Assembly: GCF_900187505.1 (NCBI RefSeq)
Contig: NZ_FYDL01000013.1
Location: 98,175 to 162,174, forward strand
Length of the DNA: 64,000 nucleotides
Direction of reading: 5' to 3'
DNA from: Pseudomonas sp. Irchel s3h17
Lineage (GTDB): Bacteria > Pseudomonadota > Gammaproteobacteria > Pseudomonadales > Pseudomonadaceae
The translations under genes and the position numbers were made by a program. This document shows, one piece after another, positions 1 to 6,933 of this stretch. How positions within the stretch are numbered: the stretch's first letter is position 1; each line of letters opens with the position of its first letter. The notes below the pieces were generated by a model. That model made no database searches. It worked only from the letters and a program-made list of their open reading frames with translations, and had not been told where the DNA came from.

Positions 1-98
1 TGCCGACCAATCTCTCCAACGAATCGCAGGCGTAACTCCAGATAGGCCAAGCGGTCGCGTTGGGCATGCGTTAGCTGCGATAGAGCTTCAGTGGTCAT
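1..98 (-). CDS. WYL-domain transcriptional regulator, N-terminal part only
   Basis: Only the first 32 codons lie in the window. The ATG is at 98-96 and the peptide begins MTTEALSQLTHAQRDRL, followed by AYLELRLRFVGEIGR. This opening is characteristic, by recall, of the winged-helix + WYL proteins of pseudomonads (BrxR/CapW-like). Those regulators sit next to anti-phage modules and repress them through a C-terminal ligand-binding WYL domain. It diverges from the mcrB-like gene at 364, and the 265-bp gap holds a palindrome at 218-239 that could be its operator. The WYL domain itself is outside the window, so the family call rests on the N-terminus and the context. Confidence 0.7.
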   Translation of the reverse strand, partial: MTTEALSQLTHAQRDRLAYLELRLRFVGEIGR

Positions 99-217
99 GA
101 TTGGACTAGTCGTAGTGAAAGCGAGAACAGCATAAATTGCGATCACAACACCCGCAATTAAAAATCATGAAAGCATCATTTACAGATCATTTTGATTCGT
201 AATAGCCTAGCGCAATC

Positions 218-239
218 GTCGAGCATCACACTGCTCGAC
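218..239. promoter_or_regulatory. palindrome between WYL regulator and mcrB-like gene, candidate operator
   Basis: GTCGAGCA (218-225) and TGCTCGAC (232-239) form a perfect 8-bp inverted repeat with a 6-bp spacer. It is the best dyad in the divergent intergenic region. BrxR/CapW-type regulators bind inverted repeats upstream of the defence genes they control, so this is the natural candidate. The assignment is inference from position and symmetry. The rest of 99-363 is AT-rich and shows no gene. Confidence 0.4.
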
Positions 240-363
240 CCACCACTCCAGGGAGGGATCGCAACATGTGGCTACTTACCAATTTCAGCTTCTTTTCCGT
301 CGCGCGAAAAGCAGCGCGCGATGACCTGACCATTCGTAGTCGCAGATGTAAGGCGCGAACACG

Positions 364-1413
364 ATGAGTGACCTCCAAAAAAAATACGCCCTGTGGGATG
401 AGTTTCTGTCGGCCTGGCCGGCCTCCCGACTGGCCACCATGACGTTGGACGAATACAGCCAGGCCGGATCGAAGGAAAGCTTCACCTACTGGATCGAATC
501 TCGGCTCGATGAGCTGGGTAGCATCTGGGGCGGCTCGTCGTTCAAATTTGGCGTGTTCTCACGTAAAGACAGTGAAAACAAAAACTCCGACGCCAAACTC
601 TCCTATTCAGAAACACACGGCTGGTACTCATCGCTAGCTACATCGGCCGAAGCTGCCTTTGAAAAAGTCCGCAGTTTTGTGGCGCAGGTAGCGGGCTGGG
701 CCGCCACGGGCGATCTGGAAGCCATCGAGTCTTTCGAGCATCTGGGCGAAGCCTTTAAGTGGAAGATCGCTTTTCACTACCAGAACCGGCAGACGCCCGT
801 GATCGTAGCCATTTTCAAGCGCGCGCCACTGGCAGTATTCGTTGGTGGCACCTCCAGCCAGAGCATGGCAACGTTGCAGAAAGCGACGCTCGCTAAGCGC
901 CCTGAAGGCGTTGGTATTCTGGAGTTCGGGCGACAAGTATGGGAGGCATGGAGCCAAAAAAATCTGGCAATCTGGAAGCTCTCACACGGTCTAAGCGACT
1001 TTCCCGCCGAAGAGCGCAAGCAGTACCTTCTGGACGAACTGGGTGTAATGCACAGTGATACCGCTAAAGGTCAGGGCAAGGAGTTCCAGAAAGCGCCCAT
1101 CGGAAGCCTGTTCTACTTGTGCCACGGTAATGAAAGCCTTCCTCTGGTCGGCCAGTTCATCTCTGATCCGGCCCCCTGCGCCAAAGATGAAGGCTGGCTC
1201 CAACGCCGCTACAGAATATTGAAGCGGAGCATCAAGCTCGGTGGCTACCAAGGCGGCCAGAAAGGCTGGACGCCCAACTACCGCTCGACCTTCAAACAAG
1301 TGCCTGCTCACGACCTGCCGGAGTTCGAGAGCACTTTGCTCAAGCCGTTCTTCGGCACAGATTTAGCCGAACTGGCAGCATTGGCTGGTGACCCTAGGCA
1401 AAACGAATGGTGA
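364..1413 (+). CDS. McrB N-terminal (MrcB_N-like) protein lacking the AAA+ GTPase domain
   Basis: This 349-residue product matches the N-terminal half of McrB-family restriction ATPases, the part that recognises modified DNA. It contains the TLDEYSQAGSKESFTYW stretch near residue 20 and GSSFKFGVFSR near residue 60. It ends at ELAALAGDPRQNEW, about where the Walker A segment of a full-length McrB would begin. No Walker A, Walker B or NxxD GTPase motif is present. The 3' end overlaps the McrC-like reading frame (GTG at 1388) in a different frame. The simplest reading is a deletion that removed the AAA+ domain and the McrC N-terminus and left the rest out of frame. An AAGG at 351-354 gives a plausible ribosome site for the ATG at 364. 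Family assignment is confident; function is doubtful. Confidence 0.75.
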   Translation: MSDLQKKYALWDEFLSAWPASRLATMTLDEYSQAGSKESFTYWIESRLDELGSIWGGSSFKFGVFSRKDSENKNSDAKLSYSETHGWYSSLATSAEAAFEKVRSFVAQVAGWAATGDLEAIESFEHLGEAFKWKIAFHYQNRQTPVIVAIFKRAPLAVFVGGTSSQSMATLQKATLAKRPEGVGILEFGRQVWEAWSQKNLAIWKLSHGLSDFPAEERKQYLLDELGVMHSDTAKGQGKEFQKAPIGSLFYLCHGNESLPLVGQFISDPAPCAKDEGWLQRRYRILKRSIKLGGYQGGQKGWTPNYRSTFKQVPAHDLPEFESTLLKPFFGTDLAELAALAGDPRQNEW

Positions 1414-2449
1414 AGAAGATGCACGGCATCTCCTAATCGAGATGCTGCGCTGCCTAGGCTCCTTCCGCCACATACAGACCAGCAGCGCCCAATTACTAGC
1501 CCGCCGCATGCCGCTGCTGGAGGTATTTATCGGCGAATTCTTGCGGGCTGTGGATCACACCGTCAAGCGCGGCCTACGCAGTGATTACCTTGCACAACAA
1601 GACAACCTGTTTACCCTGCGCGGCAAGCTACACATGGCTCAGCACCTGCGCCTCAACCTATGCCGCCGCGACCGGTTCTATACCGAGTTCGACGAGTTTT
1701 CCCTCAACCGACCGGAAAACCGCCTACTGCACGCAGCCCTCAGGCGTGCGCTGACATGGACTGCCTCACAGGCAAGCCAGCAACTAGCACGAGAGCTGTG
1801 TTTCGTGTTCGCCGACATTCCTACATCAGACCAAAGCAACGCGGATTTTGCGAGGGTTCGGCCAGATCGCGGCATGGCGCATTACGATGCAGCATTGGCT
1901 TGGGCGCGCCTGATCCTTCAGGACGAGTCACCGCTCACTGGCACGGGCCAACATCCCGCACCGTCCCTGCTGTTCCCAATGGAGGCGGTCTTTGAAGCCT
2001 TTGTCGCCAAACACCTTGCCCGTCAACTCAACCCAAGCCTCGACCTGCGCCTTCAAACACGAAGCCTAAGGCTTGTCCGGCATAAGGAGCAGGACTGGTT
2101 TCAGCTCAAGCCTGACCTCCTGGTACAGGCAGCCAAAACCAACCGCTTGGTACTCGACACCAAGTGGAAGCTGGTCGATGCAAAGAAAGCCAACAGCAAG
2201 GAAAAGTACGGACTAGATCAAAGCGATTTCTACCAGTTGCAAGCTTACGGCCAGAGCTATCTCGACGGAGACGGTGATGTGGTTCTGATCTATCCAAAAA
2301 CAGAAACCTTCAGCCAGCCCCTGGCAGTATTTGACTTTCCCAAGTCACCAGGGATGCGCTTGTGGGTTCTGCCTTTCTGCTTGCATACCAAGCGAATCCT
2401 CTTACCGCCTTGCGGCAGCCTCGACCAACTTTTCTCCCAAACCACCTGA
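1388..2449 (+). CDS. mcrC: McrC-family nuclease subunit, N-terminally truncated
   Basis: The product (up to 353 residues, GTG start at 1388) matches the C-terminal part of McrC. McrC supplies the PD-(D/E)xK nuclease to the McrBC type IV restriction complex. The nuclease motif is intact: P242-D243 in FQLKPDLL, then D257-T258-K259 in LVLDTKWK, with Gln residues just downstream at 283-285. The first recognisable McrC residues (EEDARHLLIEMLR) lie at the very start, so roughly the first 90-100 residues of a normal McrC, which contact McrB, are missing. The GTG has no clear ribosome site and lies inside the end of the mcrB-like gene, so expression would depend on reinitiation. Probably a decaying remnant; a minimal NTPase-less system cannot be excluded. 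Confidence 0.75.
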   Translation: MTLGKTNGEEDARHLLIEMLRCLGSFRHIQTSSAQLLARRMPLLEVFIGEFLRAVDHTVKRGLRSDYLAQQDNLFTLRGKLHMAQHLRLNLCRRDRFYTEFDEFSLNRPENRLLHAALRRALTWTASQASQQLARELCFVFADIPTSDQSNADFARVRPDRGMAHYDAALAWARLILQDESPLTGTGQHPAPSLLFPMEAVFEAFVAKHLARQLNPSLDLRLQTRSLRLVRHKEQDWFQLKPDLLVQAAKTNRLVLDTKWKLVDAKKANSKEKYGLDQSDFYQLQAYGQSYLDGDGDVVLIYPKTETFSQPLAVFDFPKSPGMRLWVLPFCLHTKRILLPPCGSLDQLFSQTT

Positions 2450-2491
2450 GCTCAACTTCTTGTACAGGATCAAACCATAGGAGCCGTATCC

Positions 2492-2692
2492 ATGATCAGT
2501 CGCTATTTTGCAAGCTTGCTGCTTTGATTCACGTCAGCAGCAAACGCCGCTGACGCATCCAGTTGCTACAACATGGCAGAAGCGGATGCCAGAACCTATT
2601 GCCTGGCACTCGCCCACGATTGCCCCGGTCGATGCTATGCCATCCAAGATTATGCTTTGCGCAGCCGCTGCCTGGCTGAAGTGCGGCAATGA
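2492..2692 (+). pseudogene. small exported Cys-rich protein gene interrupted by an in-frame TGA
   Basis: A strong ribosome site (AGGAG 2479-2483, 8 nt spacing) precedes ATG 2492, which reads MISRYFASLLL and then TGA at 2525-2527. In the same frame the sequence continues FTSAANAADASSCYN, an AxA-type signal-peptide end, and then a short mature part. That part has the repeated pattern xxADARTYCLALAHDCPGRC and RSRCLAEVRQ, ending at TGA 2690-2692. With the stop read through, this is a 66-residue periplasmic protein with five cysteines. I recall similar small CYxIxDxxxRxYC proteins on plasmids and integrative elements, function unknown. The last base of its final sense codon and its stop overlap the next start as ATGA. 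A nonsense mutation is the likeliest explanation; recoding is not supported by any structure I can see. Confidence 0.55.
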
Positions 2693-2889
2693 GTACCGGC
2701 GAGATACAAGCGCTGCTGATTGACCTGGACGGTCTCGCTCGCGAAACAGAACGGGCAGAAAGAAAGATTTTGCGCAAAGCTCAAGACCGGCTATCTCAGC
2801 TATTAGATACACCAAACAGCGAAAGTGAAAAGCGCCTGCTGCGGGGAGTGATCTATAGAGTAGAGGCGGAGATTGGGATGAATCGCTAG
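2689..2889 (+). CDS. small charged helical protein, coupled to the interrupted upstream gene
   Basis: This encodes 66 residues beginning MSTGEIQALLIDLDGLAR. It is rich in Glu, Arg and Leu with no signal peptide or transmembrane segment, and looks entirely helical, possibly coiled coil. I do not recognise the family. The ATG at 2689 overlaps the TGA of the preceding small exported-protein gene as ATGA. That is the arrangement of a translationally coupled pair, and it supports both genes having been real. Because the upstream frame now stops at 2525, coupling should be weakened. There is no independent ribosome site. It lies between the McrC-like gene and the Gp2 remnant. Confidence 0.5.
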   Translation: MSTGEIQALLIDLDGLARETERAERKILRKAQDRLSQLLDTPNSESEKRLLRGVIYRVEAEIGMNR

Positions 2890-3007
2890 CCTAATGGACC
2901 AGCTCCCCAAGCAGCACTCGAAGCGCCCCTCGCGATTGATGCCGAGCTCTCGTAAGACTCCAAATGGACTTAGTAACAGCTCAGGCGCCTGTAACGGGCT
3001 TATCCCC

Positions 3008-3211
3008 TCAGCATCGACGAAGACGACTCAGAGTGCCCCTACGCAGGCAGCGAGCCCCCTCCGGCCTAAGACGCAAGTGCTGATCATCCTTGACCAGGTG
3101 CATCATAGCCTCATCGGTATTAAGCCGAATTGCTCGATCGTCCCTCTGGATGCGACCGATACCACACTTGTCGCTATATTGACCCTTGTCGTGATTGCAG
3201 CTGTGCGAGTA
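3008..3211 (-). pseudogene. degraded second copy of the inovirus Gp2-like gene, C-terminal fragment
   Basis: The minus-strand frame ending at 3008 reads YSHSCNHDKGQYSD, then RDDRAIRLNTDEAMMHLVKD and DQHLRLRPEGARCLRRG. It aligns with the C-terminus of the neighbouring Gp2-like protein (YYHSCNHDK, NDQAIRAHVHYAMVYLVKD, AQHLRVKPLRSKCLRMG). The DNA match spans about 3061-3210 against 3470-3655. The copy lacks the Lys/Asp/Glu-rich insert that the intact gene carries between the HDK and the DQAIR blocks. No matching N-terminal part is present, so it is a remnant of a duplication or of recombination between related elements. Confidence 0.6.
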
Positions 3212-3413
3212 ACAGGCGAGCAGACAGCCATCCTCGACACTGACGTTGGCATGAGTGTCGGCCAGCTTGTGATCAATACTTGTGGTGCGTTTGTGTAATA
3301 CGTGCTGCAACGCGACCAAATTGATCCGACTAGGGCGCACGCAAAAGCTACAGCGCAGCAGATCGTGGTAGCGAATCTGGATGAACTGCAGCCACGGTTC
3401 TATCAGTGACGGG

Positions 3414-4412
3414 CTAGCTGCCTACCAGCCCCATTCGCAGGCATTTACTCCGGAGCGGCTTCACCCGCAGGTGCTGAGCATCCTTGACCAAGTAAACCAT
3501 CGCATAGTGGACATGGGCACGAATCGCCTGGTCGTTCTTAAAGATCATGCCAATACCCAGCCCGCGCTTTTTCTCGTCTTTGTCTTTGGCTTTGCCCTTT
3601 CCGCTGTCTTCGTCCTTGTACTTTTCCTTGTCGTGGTTGCAGCTGTGGTAGTAGCCCTGCCCTCGAGTAATACGCTCCCACAACTCACCAATCTGCTGGG
3701 CCTTGTAGACGTCCCCGCGTACCTGGTTGCCATTGAAGAAGAAAGCGGCATGAAGGTGGTAGCCACAATCCTCCCCCTGCTCCACTGCGCTGATATAGCC
3801 AATGAGGTGGTCATATATCGGGTTACGCTCACGCTCAGCTAGCAACCGGTCGAGATCGTCGAATACGTGCTCGACCCGCTGCCTAACTTGGACCTGTTGG
3901 TGGTAATACAGATTGACCCGAATGATCAGGGTCCGCGAGTAGCGATCCAGCATCGCGTCGGAGTAATCACAGACACGGTCCGCCTGCTGCCTGGCCAAAT
4001 CGCGACGATCTCTCTTCTCTCGGCGATACCATAGCTCACCTGTTAGCTGACGGATGCGCTCGACGAGTACGTTCATGCTGCGATGATGGTCCAGGTAGGC
4101 TGTAGCGCTCTCGTTCAAGCACACAGGCCCGGTAGGACTCCGCTCCAGCCCAATGTCCTGACAGGCGTCCCAGAACGCTTGCAGGTGCGCACTGTATTGG
4201 TATGCGCAGCGATCATCGAACAGGTCCATCATTTGCCGGATGTGCTTGAAGTACCTGGAAAGCCAGGTCGATTCAATCTGCTGGCTCCTTGAGCGTGCGC
4301 CTGGCAGCCGGAATGCTGGAGTGTCGTGCCGCTCGATGGACTTGACGAGTCTCTCAATCTGGATGGCGATATCGGATTGGGGGAGACTGGTATAGGGGTT
4401 GCTATGGCTCAT
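3414..4412 (-). CDS. inovirus Gp2 / YagK-YfjJ-family protein
   Basis: The 332-residue product (from ATG 4412; an AGGT lies 9 nt upstream, while the in-frame TTG at 4460 is less likely) matches inovirus-type Gp2 proteins. These carry the YagK/YfjJ C-terminal domain, seen here as GYISAVEQGEDCGYHLHAAF and YHSCNHDK. The HLHAAFFF element resembles the HUH-like core of rolling-circle replication proteins, but I assign no activity. Family members lie in E. coli CP4-6 and CP4-57 and in many Pseudomonas islands, usually beside alpA, as here. An insert of about 20 residues of only Lys, Asp, Glu, Gly, Ser and Ala (near residue 275) is absent from the degraded copy at 3008-3211. Role in the element is unknown, probably replication or its control. 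Confidence 0.75.
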   Translation of the reverse strand: MSHSNPYTSLPQSDIAIQIERLVKSIERHDTPAFRLPGARSRSQQIESTWLSRYFKHIRQMMDLFDDRCAYQYSAHLQAFWDACQDIGLERSPTGPVCLNESATAYLDHHRSMNVLVERIRQLTGELWYRREKRDRRDLARQQADRVCDYSDAMLDRYSRTLIIRVNLYYHQQVQVRQRVEHVFDDLDRLLAERERNPIYDHLIGYISAVEQGEDCGYHLHAAFFFNGNQVRGDVYKAQQIGELWERITRGQGYYHSCNHDKEKYKDEDSGKGKAKDKDEKKRGLGIGMIFKNDQAIRAHVHYAMVYLVKDAQHLRVKPLRSKCLRMGLVGS

Positions 4413-4578
4413 GGTTGAGTACCTGGTTGGTTGTTCACATACCAGATACCGACTGTGCAATTTATAACCGGTAACCTACTCCCTTGATAACCAGCGATGA
4501 CTGGACCATAGGGAGATTATTCATAGATCGTCGATGAGTGCTTCATGGCGAGTAGATTGGGTCGTGAATGTCTACCTA

Positions 4579-4620
4579 GGAGCTATAGCTATCTATTGCT
4601 ATATAAATAGATGCAGCTCC
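4579..4620. repeat. interrupted inverted repeat (hairpin) in the gp2-alpA gap
   Basis: GGAGCT (4579-4584) pairs with AGCTCC (4615-4620), and inside it ATCTATT (4591-4597) pairs with AATAGAT (4606-4612). This gives a two-stem hairpin with internal loops in an AT-rich stretch. It lies about 170 bp from the gp2-like start and 120 bp from the stronger palindrome at 4741-4783. The 407-bp gap 4413-4819 contains no convincing gene. The structure could be an origin, a small RNA or a binding site; sequence alone does not decide. Confidence 0.4.
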
Positions 4621-4740
4621 GACTCAAGTGAACGCTCCCGACCTGACAGGGCAATGAAGATCAACATTACCAAACCAGCCGGGGAATTTGTCAATCCATC
4701 GTCTGTGGGAGTTAGCTGAGAGCTGATGACCACCAGTCGG

Positions 4741-4783
4741 CATAAACACCATGACCAACAACAAGCTGGTCATGGTGTTTATG
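4741..4783. repeat. perfect 16-bp inverted repeat between alpA and gp2-like gene
   Basis: CATAAACACCATGACC (4741-4756) and GGTCATGGTGTTTATG (4768-4783) are exact inverted complements around an 11-nt loop. The stem extends by one more G-C pair (4740/4784) and further wobble pairs. It begins 37 bp beyond the alpA stop codon in the direction of alpA transcription. Neither strand has a T-run after the stem, so it is not a standard intrinsic terminator. Candidates are a replication or nicking site, a protein-binding dyad or an mRNA 3'-end stabiliser. Confidence 0.6.
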
Positions 4784-4819
4784 CTGGATGGAAAGACTTA
4801 CTCGCCATGGTTTGCTGGG

Positions 4820-5014
4820 TCACGCGCTCGCGGCCAGATCACGCTCCTCGATCCTGGCCAGGATCCAATCTTGGACCTCGCTTTCGACAAATCCAATTGT
4901 TCTATCACCTAACGAGACTGGGGCGACGAACCGGCCTTCCCCGATGTACTTGTAGATGGTTGACCGTGCCAGACCGGTCGAATCGATGACTTCTTTCAGG
5001 CGGATGATTCTCAT
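4820..5014 (-). CDS. alpA: AlpA-family phage regulatory protein (small excisionase-like HTH)
   Basis: This is a 64-residue MerR-like helix-turn-helix protein (HTH_17): RLKEVIDSTGLARSTIYKYI, then GRFVAPVSLGDRTIGFVESE and VQDWILARIEER. That is the full AlpA pattern and length. ATG 5014 has a good AGGAG eight bases upstream. AlpA proteins act as transcription activators of the integrase/excision functions of cryptic prophages and P4-like satellites. The gene follows the two-winged-helix gene by 53 bp on the same strand, so the two are probably one transcript. With the downstream Gp2/YfjJ-like gene it marks the region as a mobile-element core. Confidence 0.85.
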   Translation of the reverse strand: MRIIRLKEVIDSTGLARSTIYKYIGEGRFVAPVSLGDRTIGFVESEVQDWILARIEERDLAASA

Positions 5015-5067
5015 GAGCGGGCTCCTCTGTATGGCTCAGAGGATCTGCAGGTGCGGTAAAAAATGAC

Positions 5068-6447
5068 TTAGCTTTTCAGTATCCGTCTCGCTGGGGGTGT
5101 CAACAACCCGCAACCGAAGCGATACTCCAGCGGCATTTCCGACTCTTCCCCCCAGCTCTCGAGGGCCAACTCACCACGGTGAGACTCTCTCAGAATTGCG
5201 CATGTGGAAATCTCCACCGGCCGTGGCTGCAGGAGCAGCACCATGATTTCGTCTCCTTCGCCCTCCAACACTGGCAAAATGCAGAGCCCAACCGAGTCAA
5301 ACCCAATCCAATTCGCCGCACCAAATCTCGCTCTGTAGGTCTGAGCAATCCCCACTACCAGCTTGCAGAAATGGCGGAGGATTTCCCCCCACGCCCGATC
5401 AGGCTGAACCTCTCCTGCCCCAAAGCCGAGCGGAGGCTGCAGGTCTGCCTCAATCCGATCGCGTAGCCAGTCATAATCTCCAGAACCATCACGGGCCAGA
5501 TCAAACCAGTGGCGCGAGAGCAATTCGGACGCGCATCGATAGAGCATGAGCCGCAAGACATTGAAAACAGGTCGCCGCTCACGAGCTAGAAAGTGAAGAA
5601 CCTCCTTGGGCGTCTTTGCGCGATTCAGCGCTGGAGGACGGCGAAACCCCTGAACATCCCGCAATAACACGTCGAAAGCATCATTCCGAACTTTGGACTG
5701 CGGCAGCCAGTGCACCAGAACCGCCCCCTCTCCACTCAAGCCATAGCCTGGATGATTTAGGTTGAGGAAATACGTGCTGTTGACTTTCTTCGTACAAAAA
5801 ACCGAACTCGTCACCCCTGGCACGTAGCTGCGGATCAAGCCAACTCCCCTGAGACGCCGCAGTCGATGACTCAAACTCTCGGAGTCGAGCCCTGTCAGTC
5901 GCCTCAGGTCCAGGTTGCTGAGGCCCGCCACAACACCAAATTGATCGGCATTCGCGAGCAACGCCCCCAGCAGCAATCGATTACAGATGCTCAATCTACT
6001 ACGAGCCCCCGGAGGCGCAGGCTTTCCAAGCCTGGTAACTATCGCCCTCTCCTTCTGGGACTTCGGCTGCGGCCCCAATATTTCTGCCGGGATATCAGCT
6101 CCAGAAAAAAGCCGCTTCAGATGGTCCGGGTGAGAGGCATGTGGAGATGGTTGGCCCTCAAGAGTCGCCAGCGACTGCGGAGCAATTTGATAGCTGACCT
6201 TTGGCCGACCTTTCCCGGCAAGGGCCGACTCCAAACGTTCCACCACACCAACCGCCACAAGTTCCCCCAAGGCAGCACTGACTACTCCTTCCACCATGTG
6301 GAGCTGTTTCGCAAGCGGTTTGCATCGGAAGCACTCGCCGTCACTCCCACCACACGAGCCGCCCCTTGCGATGGCCTCCAATATAAATCGCGCCTCTGGT
6401 CCGCAATCAGTCAGCTTCTGTAGGAAGGGCTCGATGCACAGGGACAT
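5068..6447 (-). CDS. island protein with two winged-helix segments, function unknown
   Basis: This gene encodes 459 residues. Two parts look like winged helices: residues about 40-90 (CKPLAKQLHMVEGVVSAALG, then a GKGRPKVSYQI wing) and about 165-230 (LSNLDLRRLTGLDSESLSHR). The rest is not recognised. It is the first gene of a likely unit with alpA and has a near-perfect operator-like dyad (TTATACA-CCC-TGTATAA) overlapping a TATAAT 30 bp upstream of its ATG. This suggests an autoregulated DNA-binding protein, perhaps the master regulator or a replication factor of the element. There is no clear Shine-Dalgarno sequence before the ATG at 6447. Length, signals and position support a real gene; function is not assignable. 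Confidence 0.7.
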   Translation of the reverse strand: MSLCIEPFLQKLTDCGPEARFILEAIARGGSCGGSDGECFRCKPLAKQLHMVEGVVSAALGELVAVGVVERLESALAGKGRPKVSYQIAPQSLATLEGQPSPHASHPDHLKRLFSGADIPAEILGPQPKSQKERAIVTRLGKPAPPGARSRLSICNRLLLGALLANADQFGVVAGLSNLDLRRLTGLDSESLSHRLRRLRGVGLIRSYVPGVTSSVFCTKKVNSTYFLNLNHPGYGLSGEGAVLVHWLPQSKVRNDAFDVLLRDVQGFRRPPALNRAKTPKEVLHFLARERRPVFNVLRLMLYRCASELLSRHWFDLARDGSGDYDWLRDRIEADLQPPLGFGAGEVQPDRAWGEILRHFCKLVVGIAQTYRARFGAANWIGFDSVGLCILPVLEGEGDEIMVLLLQPRPVEISTCAILRESHRGELALESWGEESEMPLEYRFGCGLLTPPARRILKS

Positions 6448-6476
6448 TCTTAAATAATCCAGATTTAAAATACAGA

Positions 6477-6493
6477 TTATACACCCTGTATAA
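6477..6493 (-). promoter_or_regulatory. 17-bp palindromic operator with overlapping -10 box
   Basis: TTATACA (6477-6483), CCC, TGTATAA (6487-6493) is a perfect 7-bp inverted repeat. On the minus strand its end forms TGTATAAT, an extended -10 hexamer (6476-6481). The dyad is 29 bp upstream of the start of the two-winged-helix gene, so transcription would begin about 20 nt before the ATG. No good -35 is present, which fits a repressed or activator-dependent promoter. Binding by the downstream gene product is inference. Confidence 0.5.
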
Positions 6494-6803
6494 ATTCAAA
6501 TAACGTTACCGCATAACGCAACGAATAACAGTTCACAAACGATGGCGAAGGGAGAGACTAAGCCCTAGAATTGATCAATGAAAATTAGCGGGAGGACGGG
6601 CAATGACCGGGAACGCAGGTAGCCGACTCCATCACGCAGCTCCAAGGTACCAAGCAAATCTCACTGGCATTCCAAATGGCATTCCAACAAAAAAATAAAA
6701 CCGATAATTTGTTTTATATTCAATATCTTGTGTTGTCAGTTCAAATTACCCCGGCCCACCAAATACCAGTTTCCACATGTTCCCACATGATCGGAAACAC
6801 CCC

Positions 6804-6832
6804 AAGAAGCCCGCCCCGTGCGGGCTTTCTTG
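6804..6832 (+). terminator. intrinsic terminator hairpin
   Basis: GCCCGC (6809-6814) and GCGGGC (6820-6825) pair around CCCGT. The stem is extended by AAGAA against TTCTT with a bulge, and it is followed by the T-rich TTTCTTGTTT. No gene on the plus strand immediately upstream explains it; it may be left over from an earlier gene or insulate the island edge. Confidence 0.6.
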
Positions 6833-6933
6833 TTTCTGGCCGCATCTCCTTATCTACGCCTATAAACACTGCCCGTGTATCCCCCCGCGCACCTTTCAAA
6901 AAAATTGAGTTGTAAACCGACTGTCGCCTTCCA

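Larger units (their letters stand above)
6448..6933. other. gene-free, AT-rich interval at the probable right edge of the island
   Basis: No credible gene is found in 486 bp. It holds the operator at 6477-6493, a direct repeat of TGGCATTCCAA at 6665-6675 and 6677-6687, an AT-rich stretch (6688-6740) and a terminator hairpin at 6809-6825. Beyond 6934 ordinary chromosomal genes begin. Paired short direct repeats next to an island end are compatible with integrase or AlpA arm sites, but no integrase gene or second attachment copy is visible. Confidence 0.35.

Noticed and set aside
2525..2527. TGA as a selenocysteine or programmed read-through codon
   Set aside because: It lies in a signal peptide, where selenocysteine makes no sense, and no stem-loop follows at SECIS distance.
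2894..3298. Plus-strand open frame of 134 codons
   Set aside because: It overlaps the minus-strand Gp2 remnant, has no ribosome site and no recognisable sequence.
4741..4783. Palindrome as intrinsic terminator of the alpA operon
   Set aside because: No T-run follows the stem on either strand.
6741..6761. TCAAATTACCCCGGCCCACCA resembles the 3' end of a tRNA
   Set aside because: The T-loop spacing is one base off, the T-stem does not pair, and no acceptor or anticodon arm can be folded upstream. At most a decayed attachment-site fragment.
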